Shown here piece after piece: positions 22,769-31,540 of a stretch of DNA of 64,000 nt. A program made the translations under genes and the position numbers. The DNA lies in the NCBI GenBank assembly GCA_023228425.1, contig JALOBE010000002.1, positions 1-64,000 on the forward strand. Reading direction: 5' to 3'. Origin of the DNA: Syntrophales bacterium (GTDB lineage: Bacteria; Desulfobacterota; Syntrophia; Syntrophales; UBA2210). Under the pieces are notes generated by a model. That model saw nothing but the letters and a program-made list of their open reading frames with translations, was not told the DNA's origin and searched no databases. Each line of letters opens with the position of its first letter. Position 1 is the first letter of the stretch.

Positions 22769-23164
22769 ATGTCAGGCGAAGAGCTGTTAAAGATAAAGGA
22801 AGCCTATATACAGGAAAAAAGAGACGAAGCCAGAAACGGTGTCATTCATATACTCGTCCATATGGGAACGTGCGGTATCGCCGCGGGGGCACGGGACATT
22901 TTCGATATCCTGAACTCGGAGATCGATCGCATGGGGCTCACACACATCAGGTTGAGATCGACGGGATGCGCCGGTCTCTGCAGTCGGGAACCCATGATGA
23001 CCGTCGAGATTCCCGGTCGACCGCCCGTCGTCTATGGCGATCTCGACAGGGACAAGACAAAAGAGATTCTTGTTCAGCATGTACTGGGCGGGCGTCCAAT
23101 AACGGGCTATGCCATTCGGGCGGGTTTCGAAGGTCACCAGACACGGGTCAACGATATCGTGTAA
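22769..23164 (+). CDS. HndB-like (2Fe-2S) ferredoxin domain protein
   Basis: A 131-residue thioredoxin-fold iron-sulfur protein. It carries the HndB pattern HMGTCGIAAGARDIF (C35), then STGCAGLCSREPMMTVEIPG (C67 and C71) and a C-terminal PITGY. In Desulfovibrio-type NADP-reducing hydrogenase, HndB sits between HndA (NuoE-like) and HndC (NuoF-like); the same order occurs here inside a nuo operon. It probably adds an electron-transfer centre to the NADH module. It is not one of the standard 14 Nuo subunits. Confidence 0.85.
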   Translation: MSGEELLKIKEAYIQEKRDEARNGVIHILVHMGTCGIAAGARDIFDILNSEIDRMGLTHIRLRSTGCAGLCSREPMMTVEIPGRPPVVYGDLDRDKTKEILVQHVLGGRPITGYAIRAGFEGHQTRVNDIV

Positions 23165-23189
23165 AACGTGTAAAGGGGAGAATGAGCGG

Positions 23190-24977
23190 GTGCTTCCTAA
23201 CGTAGCTGAAATTGTGTATTGCACGGACACATCCTGTCCAAACCGCAGGAATATCGATGTGGGCCGTCTTCTGAGGGAAGCTCTCGACGAGCTGGGCTAC
23301 GGGAGCAGCATCAAGCTCATTGAAGCTGACTGCCTTCTGTCCTGCAAGGAAGGTCCCTCGATTCTGTTTCTGCCGGCGGGCAGGTCCTGTTCCTTCCTGG
23401 CGGAAGAAAACGTGGCGGAACACCTGAAAACGTGTCTGGAGGAGCTGCAGCGGCCTTCTTCACCCCTGTTTCACGCCCACCATATCGATGATGACATACC
23501 AACCACGCAGGATGTTGCCTTTTACGGCAAACAGGTGCCCATAGCCCTTCGGAACAGGGGACATATAGATCCCGAAAGCATCGAGGAGTATATCGCCCAC
23601 GACGGGTACCTTGCCCTCTACAAGGCCCTGACGGCCATGACACCGGAAGACGTGATCGAAGAGGTCAAGAGCTCCAATATCCGGGGAAGGGGGGGCGCCG
23701 GTTTCCCCACGGGCCGCAAGTGGGAGGAAGGCCGGCGCTACAATGTTTTTCCGAAATACGTGATCTGCAACGGAGATGAGGGTGACCCCGGGGCCTTCAT
23801 GGACCGCACCATCATGGAATCCGACCCCCACACCCTCATCGAGGGGATGATCATCTGCGGTTATGCCGTACAGGCCGGCCAGGGATACATCTACGTTCGG
23901 GCCGAGTATCCCCTGGCGATCAGGATGCTCCGGAAGGCGATCGACCGGGCCCGTGAAAAGGGGCTCCTGGGCAGAAACATCATGGGAAGCGGTTTCAATT
24001 TCGACATCGAGATATATCCCGGCGCCGGTGCTTTTGTCTGCGGTGAGTCCACGGCCCTCATGTATTCCCTGGAGGGCAGGCGGGGCATGCCCCGCACCAA
24101 GCCGCCCCGATCGACGGAATCGGGGCTCTGGGGGAAACCTACCGTGCTCAATAACGTGGAAACCTTTGCCAACATTCCCCGGATCATCTACCGGGGCGCC
24201 GACTGGTTCCGGTCTACGGGAACAGAGGACAGCACGGGCACCAAGGTGTTTTCGCTGACGGGCTCGGTGAAAAATTCGGGAGTCATCGAGGTCCCCATGG
24301 GAACCACCCTGCGCTCCATCATATTTGACATCGGCGGCGGAATGCAGGGCAAGGCGGCCTTCAAGGCCGTACAACTCGGGGGTCCTTCGGGTGGGTGCCT
24401 GAGGGAAGAACACCTGGACCTGCCGGTCACCTTCGATTCTCTGCCCAAAGTGGGAGCGATGATGGGGTCCGGCGGCGTGGTGGTCATGGACAATTCAAAC
24501 TGCATGGTGGACGTGGCGCGCTTCTTTACCCAGTTCAGCGTCGATGAATCCTGCGGCAAGTGCGTTCCCTGCCGGGTCGGCCTCAAGGTCATGCTGAAAA
24601 TACTCGAAAAAATCATTATCGGGGCGGGCGAAGAGGGGGACCTGGAAGAACTGGAAAGCCTGGGGAACCACATTCTCCGGTCATCCCACTGCGGACTGGG
24701 CCAGGCGGCTCCAAACCCGGTATTGAGCACACTGAACTATTTTCGGGACGAGTACGAGGCTCACATATATGAAAAACGCTGTCCCGCCCTGGTGTGCACA
24801 GCCCTGATTCAGTTCAGGGTCGATCCGGACAAGTGCAAGCGCTGTGGGCTCTGTACCCGGGTTTGTCCCGTGGGCGCCATTGCCTGGCAGAAGAAAGAGG
24901 TCGCCGTCATCGATCGGGAACAATGTATTGCCTGCAAGTCCTGCATACGGGCCTGCAAGTTCGGAGCAATCTACTAG
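23190..24977 (+). CDS. nuoF: NuoF-type NADH-binding subunit with extra ferredoxin domains
   Basis: A 595-residue FMN/NADH-binding subunit of HndC/HydB type. Residues 1-90 are a thioredoxin-like [2Fe-2S] domain (YCTDTSCPNRRN, then EADCLLSCKEGPS). The middle is the NuoF core with the NADH/FMN loop GRGGAGFPTGRKW, EGDPGAFMDR, and the N3 cluster SCGKCVPCRVG plus HCGLGQ. The C-terminus adds two [4Fe-4S] motifs (CKRCGLCTRVCP and CIACKSCIRACK). The start is the GTG at 23190, with GGGGAG nine bases upstream; the open frame to 23109 overlaps the previous gene. The ferredoxin tail suggests ferredoxin as a partner besides NAD(H). Confidence 0.93.
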   Translation: MLPNVAEIVYCTDTSCPNRRNIDVGRLLREALDELGYGSSIKLIEADCLLSCKEGPSILFLPAGRSCSFLAEENVAEHLKTCLEELQRPSSPLFHAHHIDDDIPTTQDVAFYGKQVPIALRNRGHIDPESIEEYIAHDGYLALYKALTAMTPEDVIEEVKSSNIRGRGGAGFPTGRKWEEGRRYNVFPKYVICNGDEGDPGAFMDRTIMESDPHTLIEGMIICGYAVQAGQGYIYVRAEYPLAIRMLRKAIDRAREKGLLGRNIMGSGFNFDIEIYPGAGAFVCGESTALMYSLEGRRGMPRTKPPRSTESGLWGKPTVLNNVETFANIPRIIYRGADWFRSTGTEDSTGTKVFSLTGSVKNSGVIEVPMGTTLRSIIFDIGGGMQGKAAFKAVQLGGPSGGCLREEHLDLPVTFDSLPKVGAMMGSGGVVVMDNSNCMVDVARFFTQFSVDESCGKCVPCRVGLKVMLKILEKIIIGAGEEGDLEELESLGNHILRSSHCGLGQAAPNPVLSTLNYFRDEYEAHIYEKRCPALVCTALIQFRVDPDKCKRCGLCTRVCPVGAIAWQKKEVAVIDREQCIACKSCIRACKFGAIY

Positions 24978-24978
24978 A

Positions 24979-27402
24979 ATGATAACACTGAAAATAAATG
25001 GACGAGAAGTATCCGTCGAGAAGGGCGCGACCATTCTCGAGGCAGCTGAAAAGGCCGGGGTATTCATCCCGACCCTCTGTCACGACAAGCGCCTGGCGCC
25101 CTTCGGATCCTGCCGTCTGTGCGTGGTTCAGAACAGGGAGAGCCGCCGGCTGATACCCTCATGCTTCACCCCCGCACGGGACGGCATGGACATAGTGACT
25201 GATTCCCCGGCGGTCCTGGAGTCCGTCAGGCGTCAGCTGCAACTGATCCTGATCAATCACCCCCTGGAGTGCCCTGTTTGCGACAAAGCGGGAGAATGTA
25301 CTCTCCAGGACCTGGTGGTGCGCTACAATATAACAGAACTGCCCTATGAGCTCGAGAAACCGGAGCGTTTCGTGGACATTCTGTCGCCCATGATCGAGCG
25401 TGACATGAGCCGGTGCATTCATTGCGGCCGCTGTGTCCGAATCTGCACCGAGCTTGAAGGCAGGCACGAACTGGACTTCATGAATCGGGGAATCCGCATG
25501 TATATCGGAACCGACGGCCGGCGTCCCCTGGATTGCGATTTCTGCGGCCTCTGCGTGTCGACCTGTCCCGTGGGGGCACTCAATGACAAACTGTTCAAGA
25601 ACACCACACGGGTCTGGAAACCAGAAAAGAAAGAGTCGCTCTGTGGTCACTGCGGTATAGGGTGTCCCCTGGTGTTTCATGTCGAAAAAAACGAAATCCG
25701 GCGCGTGACGACACCGATCTACGCCAGCGGAATGCAGGGGTTTGCCTGTGTTCGTGGTCGTTTCGGCTGGAAGTCCTACCAGGGGCCTCATCGTCTCACC
25801 GCCCCCCGGGCAGGAGGCCGTGAGGCATCCTGGCCCGAGGCGCTGGAGTACACGGCAAGTGCCCTGAAAGGAATTCAGGCCGATCGTGGAGGCCGGTCCC
25901 TGGCCTTTTTCAGCTCCGATTCTCTAACCCTTGAGGAGGCGGACGCCTGGCAGCGTTTCTGCCGCCTCAATCTCGGCACACCCCACATGGGATCCTTTGC
26001 CGCCGCCGGATATCGACACCTGGTGGAAGGGCTGACGGAAACCATCGGTCCGGGATGGAAAGCAGCCGACCTCTCTGATTTCCAGCACGCCGAAGTACTC
26101 CTTGTCGTCGGAGGAGGGGCCGCTGAACTGCACCCGGTTCTGAAACAGCTCATCAATATCTACCGGCGCAAGGAAGAGCACGAATTGGTCGTGCTGTCGC
26201 CCTGGATCGACTATTGTACTGAACGATCGACGTTGTCGCTTACCAGAGGCATCACCCCCGGATCACAGGAGCGGTGCATTACAGAAATGGCCGACGCCCT
26301 GGCCGACAACAAGGACCGAACCTTTTCCGACGTCTCGAGCTTCGGTGTCAAACCCTCCTCGCTGGTCAAGATCGTATCGCTCCTGCAGGGCGATCGAGAA
26401 ATCACCCTGGTTATTGTTCCCGACATGTTCGGCAACAATGATCACCTCCTGCGGGTAGCTTCGGTTCTTCATGACAGGGTGAGGGCTATTCTCCCCCTGG
26501 GAGCCCATTGCAACAGTCGCGGCGCCGTCCTTGAAGCCGGTTTTTCCGGTGATCTGCTGCCCGGGGGTATGTTGCCCGGGGACGCTGCCCGGGGAATTTC
26601 CGCACCCGGCGACCTCATCGAAGCAATTGACAGGGGTGAGATCACGGGGCTCTATCTCCTGGGTGACGACCCCCTGGAAACGTTCCCTGATCCGGAACGG
26701 ACCCGGATGGTCTTTCGCAAGCTCGACCTTCTGGTTGTCCAGAGCCCCTGGGACAGCACCGTGGCGTCCATGGCAGATGTCGTTCTTCCATCAACCTGCG
26801 TGCCTGAAAAAAGCGGGCACATGGTGTCGCTCTTCGGTATGAAACGGTCGGTGGAGCCGGCCATAGTTCCCCCCGGTACGGCAAAGAGTGACGGCGCCAT
26901 TCTGGAGGAACTCATGAGTGCCCTGGGATTAGAACCGTCAACGACGGCCGGCGGTGCTCCCGGACCGGAGCCCTTCGGCAGTGACGGCTCGACCTGCCGG
27001 GTGCTGTCACAGCCCGTCCAGCCGGAAGAACGGTCCGCGGAATTTCCCTTTCTCATGATGCACATTCCTGTTCTTTTCGGTGACACCCAGATCGCCCACA
27101 GAAGCCCTGAACTGGCCGAACGAAAACAGGGAATACGAATTATCATGAACCCCGATGATTTCACGGAGGGGTTCTATGAACAGGACGAGGACGTAATCCT
27201 GTCGACGCCCAGTGGTCGGGCTTCGGGAAGGGTTCGGTATTCATACAGCGTCCGCTCTAAAGTTCTCCTCGTGGAGAACCTGGCAGGTTCACGGGAAGGT
27301 CTCGCCCTTGTAAGACCCGGGAGAAGCGTCACCGTAGCCGGGCTCTGCAAGGCAACCGGCAACACCCAGGAGAGAGCTGTCCATGATGGCATTCGTGATT
27401 GA
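24979..27402 (+). CDS. nuoG: NADH-quinone oxidoreductase subunit G (molybdopterin-fold)
   Basis: An 807-residue peripheral subunit. It begins with a plant-type [2Fe-2S] domain (CHDKRLAPFGSCRLC), then the His-Cys motif and CPVCDKAGECTLQD, two [4Fe-4S] motifs (CIHCGRCVRICTE and CDFCGLCVSTCP), a molybdopterin-oxidoreductase N7-like cluster (CGHCGIGCP...FACVRGRFG) and the long catalytically inactive Mo-fold domain ending in a beta-barrel with VILSTPSGRASGRVRYS. The start is the ATG at 24979, one base after the nuoF stop. The longer frame upstream is shadow. It overlaps nuoH by 20 bases. Confidence 0.93.
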   Translation: MITLKINGREVSVEKGATILEAAEKAGVFIPTLCHDKRLAPFGSCRLCVVQNRESRRLIPSCFTPARDGMDIVTDSPAVLESVRRQLQLILINHPLECPVCDKAGECTLQDLVVRYNITELPYELEKPERFVDILSPMIERDMSRCIHCGRCVRICTELEGRHELDFMNRGIRMYIGTDGRRPLDCDFCGLCVSTCPVGALNDKLFKNTTRVWKPEKKESLCGHCGIGCPLVFHVEKNEIRRVTTPIYASGMQGFACVRGRFGWKSYQGPHRLTAPRAGGREASWPEALEYTASALKGIQADRGGRSLAFFSSDSLTLEEADAWQRFCRLNLGTPHMGSFAAAGYRHLVEGLTETIGPGWKAADLSDFQHAEVLLVVGGGAAELHPVLKQLINIYRRKEEHELVVLSPWIDYCTERSTLSLTRGITPGSQERCITEMADALADNKDRTFSDVSSFGVKPSSLVKIVSLLQGDREITLVIVPDMFGNNDHLLRVASVLHDRVRAILPLGAHCNSRGAVLEAGFSGDLLPGGMLPGDAARGISAPGDLIEAIDRGEITGLYLLGDDPLETFPDPERTRMVFRKLDLLVVQSPWDSTVASMADVVLPSTCVPEKSGHMVSLFGMKRSVEPAIVPPGTAKSDGAILEELMSALGLEPSTTAGGAPGPEPFGSDGSTCRVLSQPVQPEERSAEFPFLMMHIPVLFGDTQIAHRSPELAERKQGIRIIMNPDDFTEGFYEQDEDVILSTPSGRASGRVRYSYSVRSKVLLVENLAGSREGLALVRPGRSVTVAGLCKATGNTQERAVHDGIRD

Positions 27403-28336
27403 AGTAATCAGAATCGTTATAATCTTCTCCGTTATCATGGGAGTCGTAGCCTACATGACGCTGGCGGAGAGGCGGCTTCTCGCGTTCTTCCAGGTCCGCC
27501 TGGGGCCGAACCGCGTGGGCCCCGCCGGACTGCTGCAACCCATCGCCGACGGCATCAAGCTCTTCTTTAAGGAAGACATGACGGTCCGTCACGCCCACGC
27601 TTTTTATTTTATCCTCGCTCCCATGGTATCGCTTGTGGCGGTACTGGCCTGTTTCGCCGTAGTTCCCTTCACGGCGAAGATATTCATCACCGACATGTCC
27701 GTTGCCGTTCTCTATCTCATGGCCGTTTCGTCGGCGGGAGTGTACGGCATCCTGCTTGCCGGATGGTCATCAAACAGCACGTACTCCATGCTGGGCGGTT
27801 ACCGAGCGGCGGCGCAGATCATCAGCTATGAGATACCCATGGCTCTGGCCGTGGCGGGTGTCCTCATCATGAGCGGTTCCATGAGCATTGTCGAAATCGT
27901 GAACTCCCAGGAGGGTCTCTGGAACATTATCAGGCAGCCCGTGGGATTCCTGGTGTTTCTGACCTGTGTGTTCGCCGAGACACACCGGACTCCCTTCGAT
28001 CTCCTGGAGTGTGAAAACGAACTGGTCGCCGGTTACCAGACGGAATATTCTTCCATGAAATTCGCTCTCTTCTACATGGCAGAGTACGCCCACGTACTGC
28101 TCGCATCCTGCCTTGTAACGGTTTTTTTCCTGGGGGGCTGGAATGGTCCCGTCCTGCCTGCCCTGGTATGGTTCGCCCTGAAGGTGTTTCTGGTGTTTTT
28201 CTTTTTCGTCTGGGTTCGGGCGACCTGGCCCCGGTTGCGATACGACCATCTCATGGATGTTTCCTGGAAGGTCATGTTGCCTGTGGCCTTCGCCAATGTG
28301 ATGGTAACCGCCTTCATAGTAGTTATGGCCGGGTAG
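27383..28336 (+). CDS. nuoH: NADH-quinone oxidoreductase subunit H
   Basis: A 317-residue membrane subunit at the quinone-entry junction. It has about eight helices and the signature ERRLLAFFQVRLGPNRVGPAG (conserved; residues about 28-48), LLQPIADGIKLFFKED, the ETHRTPFDLLECENELVAGY loop, which is the most conserved cytoplasmic loop of the family, and RATWPRLRYDHLM near the C-terminus. It overlaps nuoG by 20 bases (start 27383 or 27386). Confidence 0.96.
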   Translation: MMAFVIEVIRIVIIFSVIMGVVAYMTLAERRLLAFFQVRLGPNRVGPAGLLQPIADGIKLFFKEDMTVRHAHAFYFILAPMVSLVAVLACFAVVPFTAKIFITDMSVAVLYLMAVSSAGVYGILLAGWSSNSTYSMLGGYRAAAQIISYEIPMALAVAGVLIMSGSMSIVEIVNSQEGLWNIIRQPVGFLVFLTCVFAETHRTPFDLLECENELVAGYQTEYSSMKFALFYMAEYAHVLLASCLVTVFFLGGWNGPVLPALVWFALKVFLVFFFFVWVRATWPRLRYDHLMDVSWKVMLPVAFANVMVTAFIVVMAG

Positions 28337-28355
28337 GGGGGACGGTTGCGAGACG

Positions 28356-28763
28356 ATGATCAAAGCCTTGTTGAACGGGTTGTGGACGACGCTGAAGGAA
28401 TTTTTCCGGAAACCCATAACCATGCAATATCCGGAGCAGAAGTGGACGTTTCCGGAACGCTTCCGGGGACGGCCGAAACTGCTCACCGATGATACGGGCG
28501 GGGTGCTCTGTGTCGCCTGTGGTCTGTGCGAAAAGATCTGTCCCTGTCAGTGCATAATCGTGGTGCCCGGAACAGGCCCGGACGGGATCCGGAACCTGAA
28601 GGACTACACACTGGACCTCAGCCGTTGCTGTTTCTGCGGTATGTGTGTCGAGTCCTGTCCGGTGGAAGCCATTATCATGGGGCACGAGTACGAGTTGGCC
28701 GTCTATGACAGGAAACAGCTGATACTCGATACTGCCGAACTGACGAAAAAGTCTCTGCGGTGA
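28356..28763 (+). CDS. nuoI: NADH-quinone oxidoreductase subunit I
   Basis: A 135-residue peripheral protein carrying two [4Fe-4S] clusters (N6a/N6b). The motifs are CVACGLCEKICPCQCI and CCFCGMCVESCPVEAI, both complete. The amphipathic N-terminal helix (LLNGLWTTLKEFFRKP) anchors it to the membrane. It lies 19 bases after nuoH and six before nuoJ. It passes electrons from the NADH module to NuoB. Confidence 0.95.
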   Translation: MIKALLNGLWTTLKEFFRKPITMQYPEQKWTFPERFRGRPKLLTDDTGGVLCVACGLCEKICPCQCIIVVPGTGPDGIRNLKDYTLDLSRCCFCGMCVESCPVEAIIMGHEYELAVYDRKQLILDTAELTKKSLR

Positions 28764-28769
28764 CGACAA

Positions 28770-29270
28770 ATGCATGAATATCTGTTGATAGGAATAGTGG
28801 GAATCCTGGCGATTGGAGGGGGCCTGGGGGTTGTCTTCCTGGCAAACCCCATCAACAACGTGATGAGCCTTCTCCTGACGATGCTGGCTCTCGCGGGCCT
28901 TTACGCGGCCATGGGAGCCCATGTGGCGGCGCTTTTCCAGGTGATCATTTACGTGGGCGCCATTCTGGTGCTGTTCATTTTTGCCGTCATGCTTCTGAAT
29001 CTGAGGGAAGCGGCGGGGCGGATCTTCACGGGACCGCAGACTCCGGGCATCGGCGGTGCCGCTCTGGCACTCGCCATCGCCATGGGAACCCTCCTCTGGG
29101 GATCGCTCCGCAAGAGCCCTGTTCCCGATGAAGGACTGTCACTGCTGGAACGTGCGGGCGTGCACAGGCTGGCCATCGACCTCTTCACGGACCATCTTCT
29201 CGTTTTTGAATTGACGGCGGTATTGCTTCTGGTGGCCTCCATCGGGGCCATCATCATCAGTAGAAAATAG
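28770..29270 (+). CDS. nuoJ: NADH-quinone oxidoreductase subunit J
   Basis: A 166-residue membrane subunit with five hydrophobic helices. It shows MSLLLTMLALAGLYAAMGAHV, the conserved FQVIIYVGAILVLFIFAVML segment (about 54-73), and a final helix ending ATLLLVASIGAIIISRK-type. Proton-translocation linkage through the pi-bulge helix is family knowledge. It precedes nuoK by 15 bases. Confidence 0.94.
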   Translation: MHEYLLIGIVGILAIGGGLGVVFLANPINNVMSLLLTMLALAGLYAAMGAHVAALFQVIIYVGAILVLFIFAVMLLNLREAAGRIFTGPQTPGIGGAALALAIAMGTLLWGSLRKSPVPDEGLSLLERAGVHRLAIDLFTDHLLVFELTAVLLLVASIGAIIISRK

Positions 29271-29285
29271 GGAGAATCGCGTTCA

Positions 29286-29585
29286 ATGGAATTGTACCTG
29301 TTGCTCGGTATCGGAATCCTGCTCTTCTGTCTCGGTGTCGTCGGTTTTCTTGTGAGGACCAATGCCGTGGTGCTTCTGCTTTCCGTGGAATTGATGCTCA
29401 ACGCCGCCAATCTGGTTTTCATTGTTTTTTCGCGATATCTTCACGGAACCGACGGCCAGATATACGTGTTTATCGTCATGGCTATCGCCGCTGCCGAGGT
29501 GGCCGTGGGCCTTGCCGTCATGATTTCCATATTCAGGCTGTACGGACTGCTTGATATTTCAAAAATACGATTACTCAGAGGATGA
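29286..29585 (+). CDS. nuoK: NADH-quinone oxidoreductase subunit K
   Basis: A 99-residue subunit with three transmembrane helices. The signature VELMLNAANLVFIVFSR (about residues 37-53), with the conserved proton-path glutamate, and AAAEVAVGLAVMISIFRLYG are present. It overlaps the longer nuoL open frame but nuoL proper starts eight bases later. Confidence 0.95.
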   Translation: MELYLLLGIGILLFCLGVVGFLVRTNAVVLLLSVELMLNAANLVFIVFSRYLHGTDGQIYVFIVMAIAAAEVAVGLAVMISIFRLYGLLDISKIRLLRG

Positions 29586-29592
29586 GCGTTTC

Positions 29593-31497
29593 ATGAGCCC
29601 TGCACTGGCATACATGCTGCCCCTGTTCCCGCTGGTCGGCGTACTGCTGAACGGGTCGGCCGGCGTCCGTTTCAACTCGAAGACGGTGTCCCTCGTCGCC
29701 TGCGCCGCCGTGGGGCTACCGCTCCTCGCCGCCCTGGCGTTGCTCGTTTCCATGGCCGGACTGCCCGGAGACGAACGGGTCCTCACGGTAACGCTCTACA
29801 CCTGGATCAGCCAGGCGGGGTTCACTGTTTCCTTCGGTTTTCTGGTGGACACTCTTTCGATGACGATGATTCTGGTCGTACTTTTTGTGGGATTCTTCAT
29901 CCACCTGTATTCCATAGGCTACATGGAGGGTGATCCGGGATACCGGCGTTTTTTCGTGTATCTCAATCTGTTTATCTTTTTCATGCTGCTCCTCGTCATG
30001 GCCGACAACCTGATTCTGACCTTTCTCGGCTGGGAAGGGGTGGGGCTGTGCTCCTATCTGCTCATCGGCTTCTGGTTCGAAAAAAAATCCGCCGCCGACG
30101 CCGGACGAAAAGCCTTCGTGGTGAATCGTATCGGCGACATGGGTTTCATGCTGGGCATCCTGATGACCGTCCTTCTCTTCCAGACCGTCAACTATCAGGA
30201 ATTGCACCGTGCCCTTGAAGGCAGTCACGGTATGGCCGTCACACTGCCGGCCGTAACAGCCCTTCTGTTTTTCATCGGCGCCATGGGAAAGTCCGCCCAG
30301 TTCCCCCTTCATGTCTGGTTGCCCGATGCCATGGAAGGGCCGACGCCCGTGTCCGCCTTGATCCACGCGGCCACCATGGTCAATGCCGGCGTCTATTTCA
30401 TGTGCCGCATGTTTCCCCTCCTGGCGCAGGCCGGGATCGCCCTTCCCGTAATCGCTGCCGTGGGGGCGTTCACCGCCATATACGCGGCCCTTTCGGCCGT
30501 GGGCCAGACGGATATCAAGAAGGTGCTCGCCTATTCAACCGTCAGCCAGATCGGCTACATGTTCATGGCCGTCGGTTCCGGCATGTACATGGCGGGCATG
30601 TTTCACCTTGTCACCCACGGCATCTTCAAGGGCCTCCTGTTCCTCGGGGCCGGAGCCGTCATACATGCCCTCCGGGGGGAGCAGGAAACGGCCGCCATGG
30701 GCGGACTCCTGAAACGGCTGTCCCTCACATCCGCCACATTCCTCCTGGGACTTCTGGCCTTGGCGGGCATTTTCCCCATGTCCGGGTTTTTCAGCAAAGA
30801 GGTCATCATATGGGGCGGTTTCGAACGATACGGCCTCTTTTACTGGTTTCTCGGTTTCGGTGGAGCCGTGATCACGGCTCTGTACTGCGGCAAGCTCTTC
30901 GGCCTGGCGTTTCTCGGGGAAGGCACGTACGACGGCTCAATCCACAAACCGGGATATTCCATGACTGTCCCGCTGGCGGTCCTGGGGTTCTGTGCCGCCA
31001 CCTTCGGTGTTTTCAATCTGCCCATGCTTGCCGGGAAAACCATTTTCGGGAATTTTATGGCCTCCACGCTCCCCCCGGCGCAAACAGGTGACCCGGCGGT
31101 GTCACACGCTCTGGAAACAGCCATGCTGCTCATCGTTTCCATCGTCGTCGTCGTGGTACTCCTGGCCGCCATGAGACTCTATTCCCGGAGAAGGAATTAC
31201 ATGGTCCAGTTGGAAGAAAACAATGCCGGCCTGATGAATCTTCTTTTCAGCGGTTTTCGAATGGATCATTTACATGACGCCCTTTTGGTCGGGCCTTTCA
31301 AGAGGCTGGCCGCCTTCAGCAGTACCGTGCTCGACACGATCATTATCGACGGACTGGTCAATCGTGCCGGAGCGGCCGCCCTGGCAGCGGGCAGGCTCTT
31401 CGCGCTCCTGCAGAGAGGAACCGTGACCGCCTATGCCCTCTTTATAGCGGCGGGTATCGTCCTCTTTCTTGGCATAACACTGGCGGTAACCAGCTGA
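29593..31497 (+). CDS. nuoL: NADH-quinone oxidoreductase subunit L
   Basis: A 634-residue antiporter-like proton-pumping subunit. It has about 14-16 helices, the conserved FLGWEGVGLCSYLLIGFW block, KSAQFPLHVWLPDAMEGPTP (conserved Lys and Pro helix break), LIHAATMVNAGVY, KKVLAYSTVSQIGYM, and a C-terminal lateral helix with two terminal hydrophobic segments. The start is the ATG at 29593; an upstream frame to 29551 overlaps nuoK. It is the most distal pump. Confidence 0.94.
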   Translation: MSPALAYMLPLFPLVGVLLNGSAGVRFNSKTVSLVACAAVGLPLLAALALLVSMAGLPGDERVLTVTLYTWISQAGFTVSFGFLVDTLSMTMILVVLFVGFFIHLYSIGYMEGDPGYRRFFVYLNLFIFFMLLLVMADNLILTFLGWEGVGLCSYLLIGFWFEKKSAADAGRKAFVVNRIGDMGFMLGILMTVLLFQTVNYQELHRALEGSHGMAVTLPAVTALLFFIGAMGKSAQFPLHVWLPDAMEGPTPVSALIHAATMVNAGVYFMCRMFPLLAQAGIALPVIAAVGAFTAIYAALSAVGQTDIKKVLAYSTVSQIGYMFMAVGSGMYMAGMFHLVTHGIFKGLLFLGAGAVIHALRGEQETAAMGGLLKRLSLTSATFLLGLLALAGIFPMSGFFSKEVIIWGGFERYGLFYWFLGFGGAVITALYCGKLFGLAFLGEGTYDGSIHKPGYSMTVPLAVLGFCAATFGVFNLPMLAGKTIFGNFMASTLPPAQTGDPAVSHALETAMLLIVSIVVVVVLLAAMRLYSRRRNYMVQLEENNAGLMNLLFSGFRMDHLHDALLVGPFKRLAAFSSTVLDTIIIDGLVNRAGAAALAAGRLFALLQRGTVTAYALFIAAGIVLFLGITLAVTS

Positions 31498-31540
31498 AGA
31501 GAACAACGCTCCCATACCAAAGACAGGAAATACGGCTATT

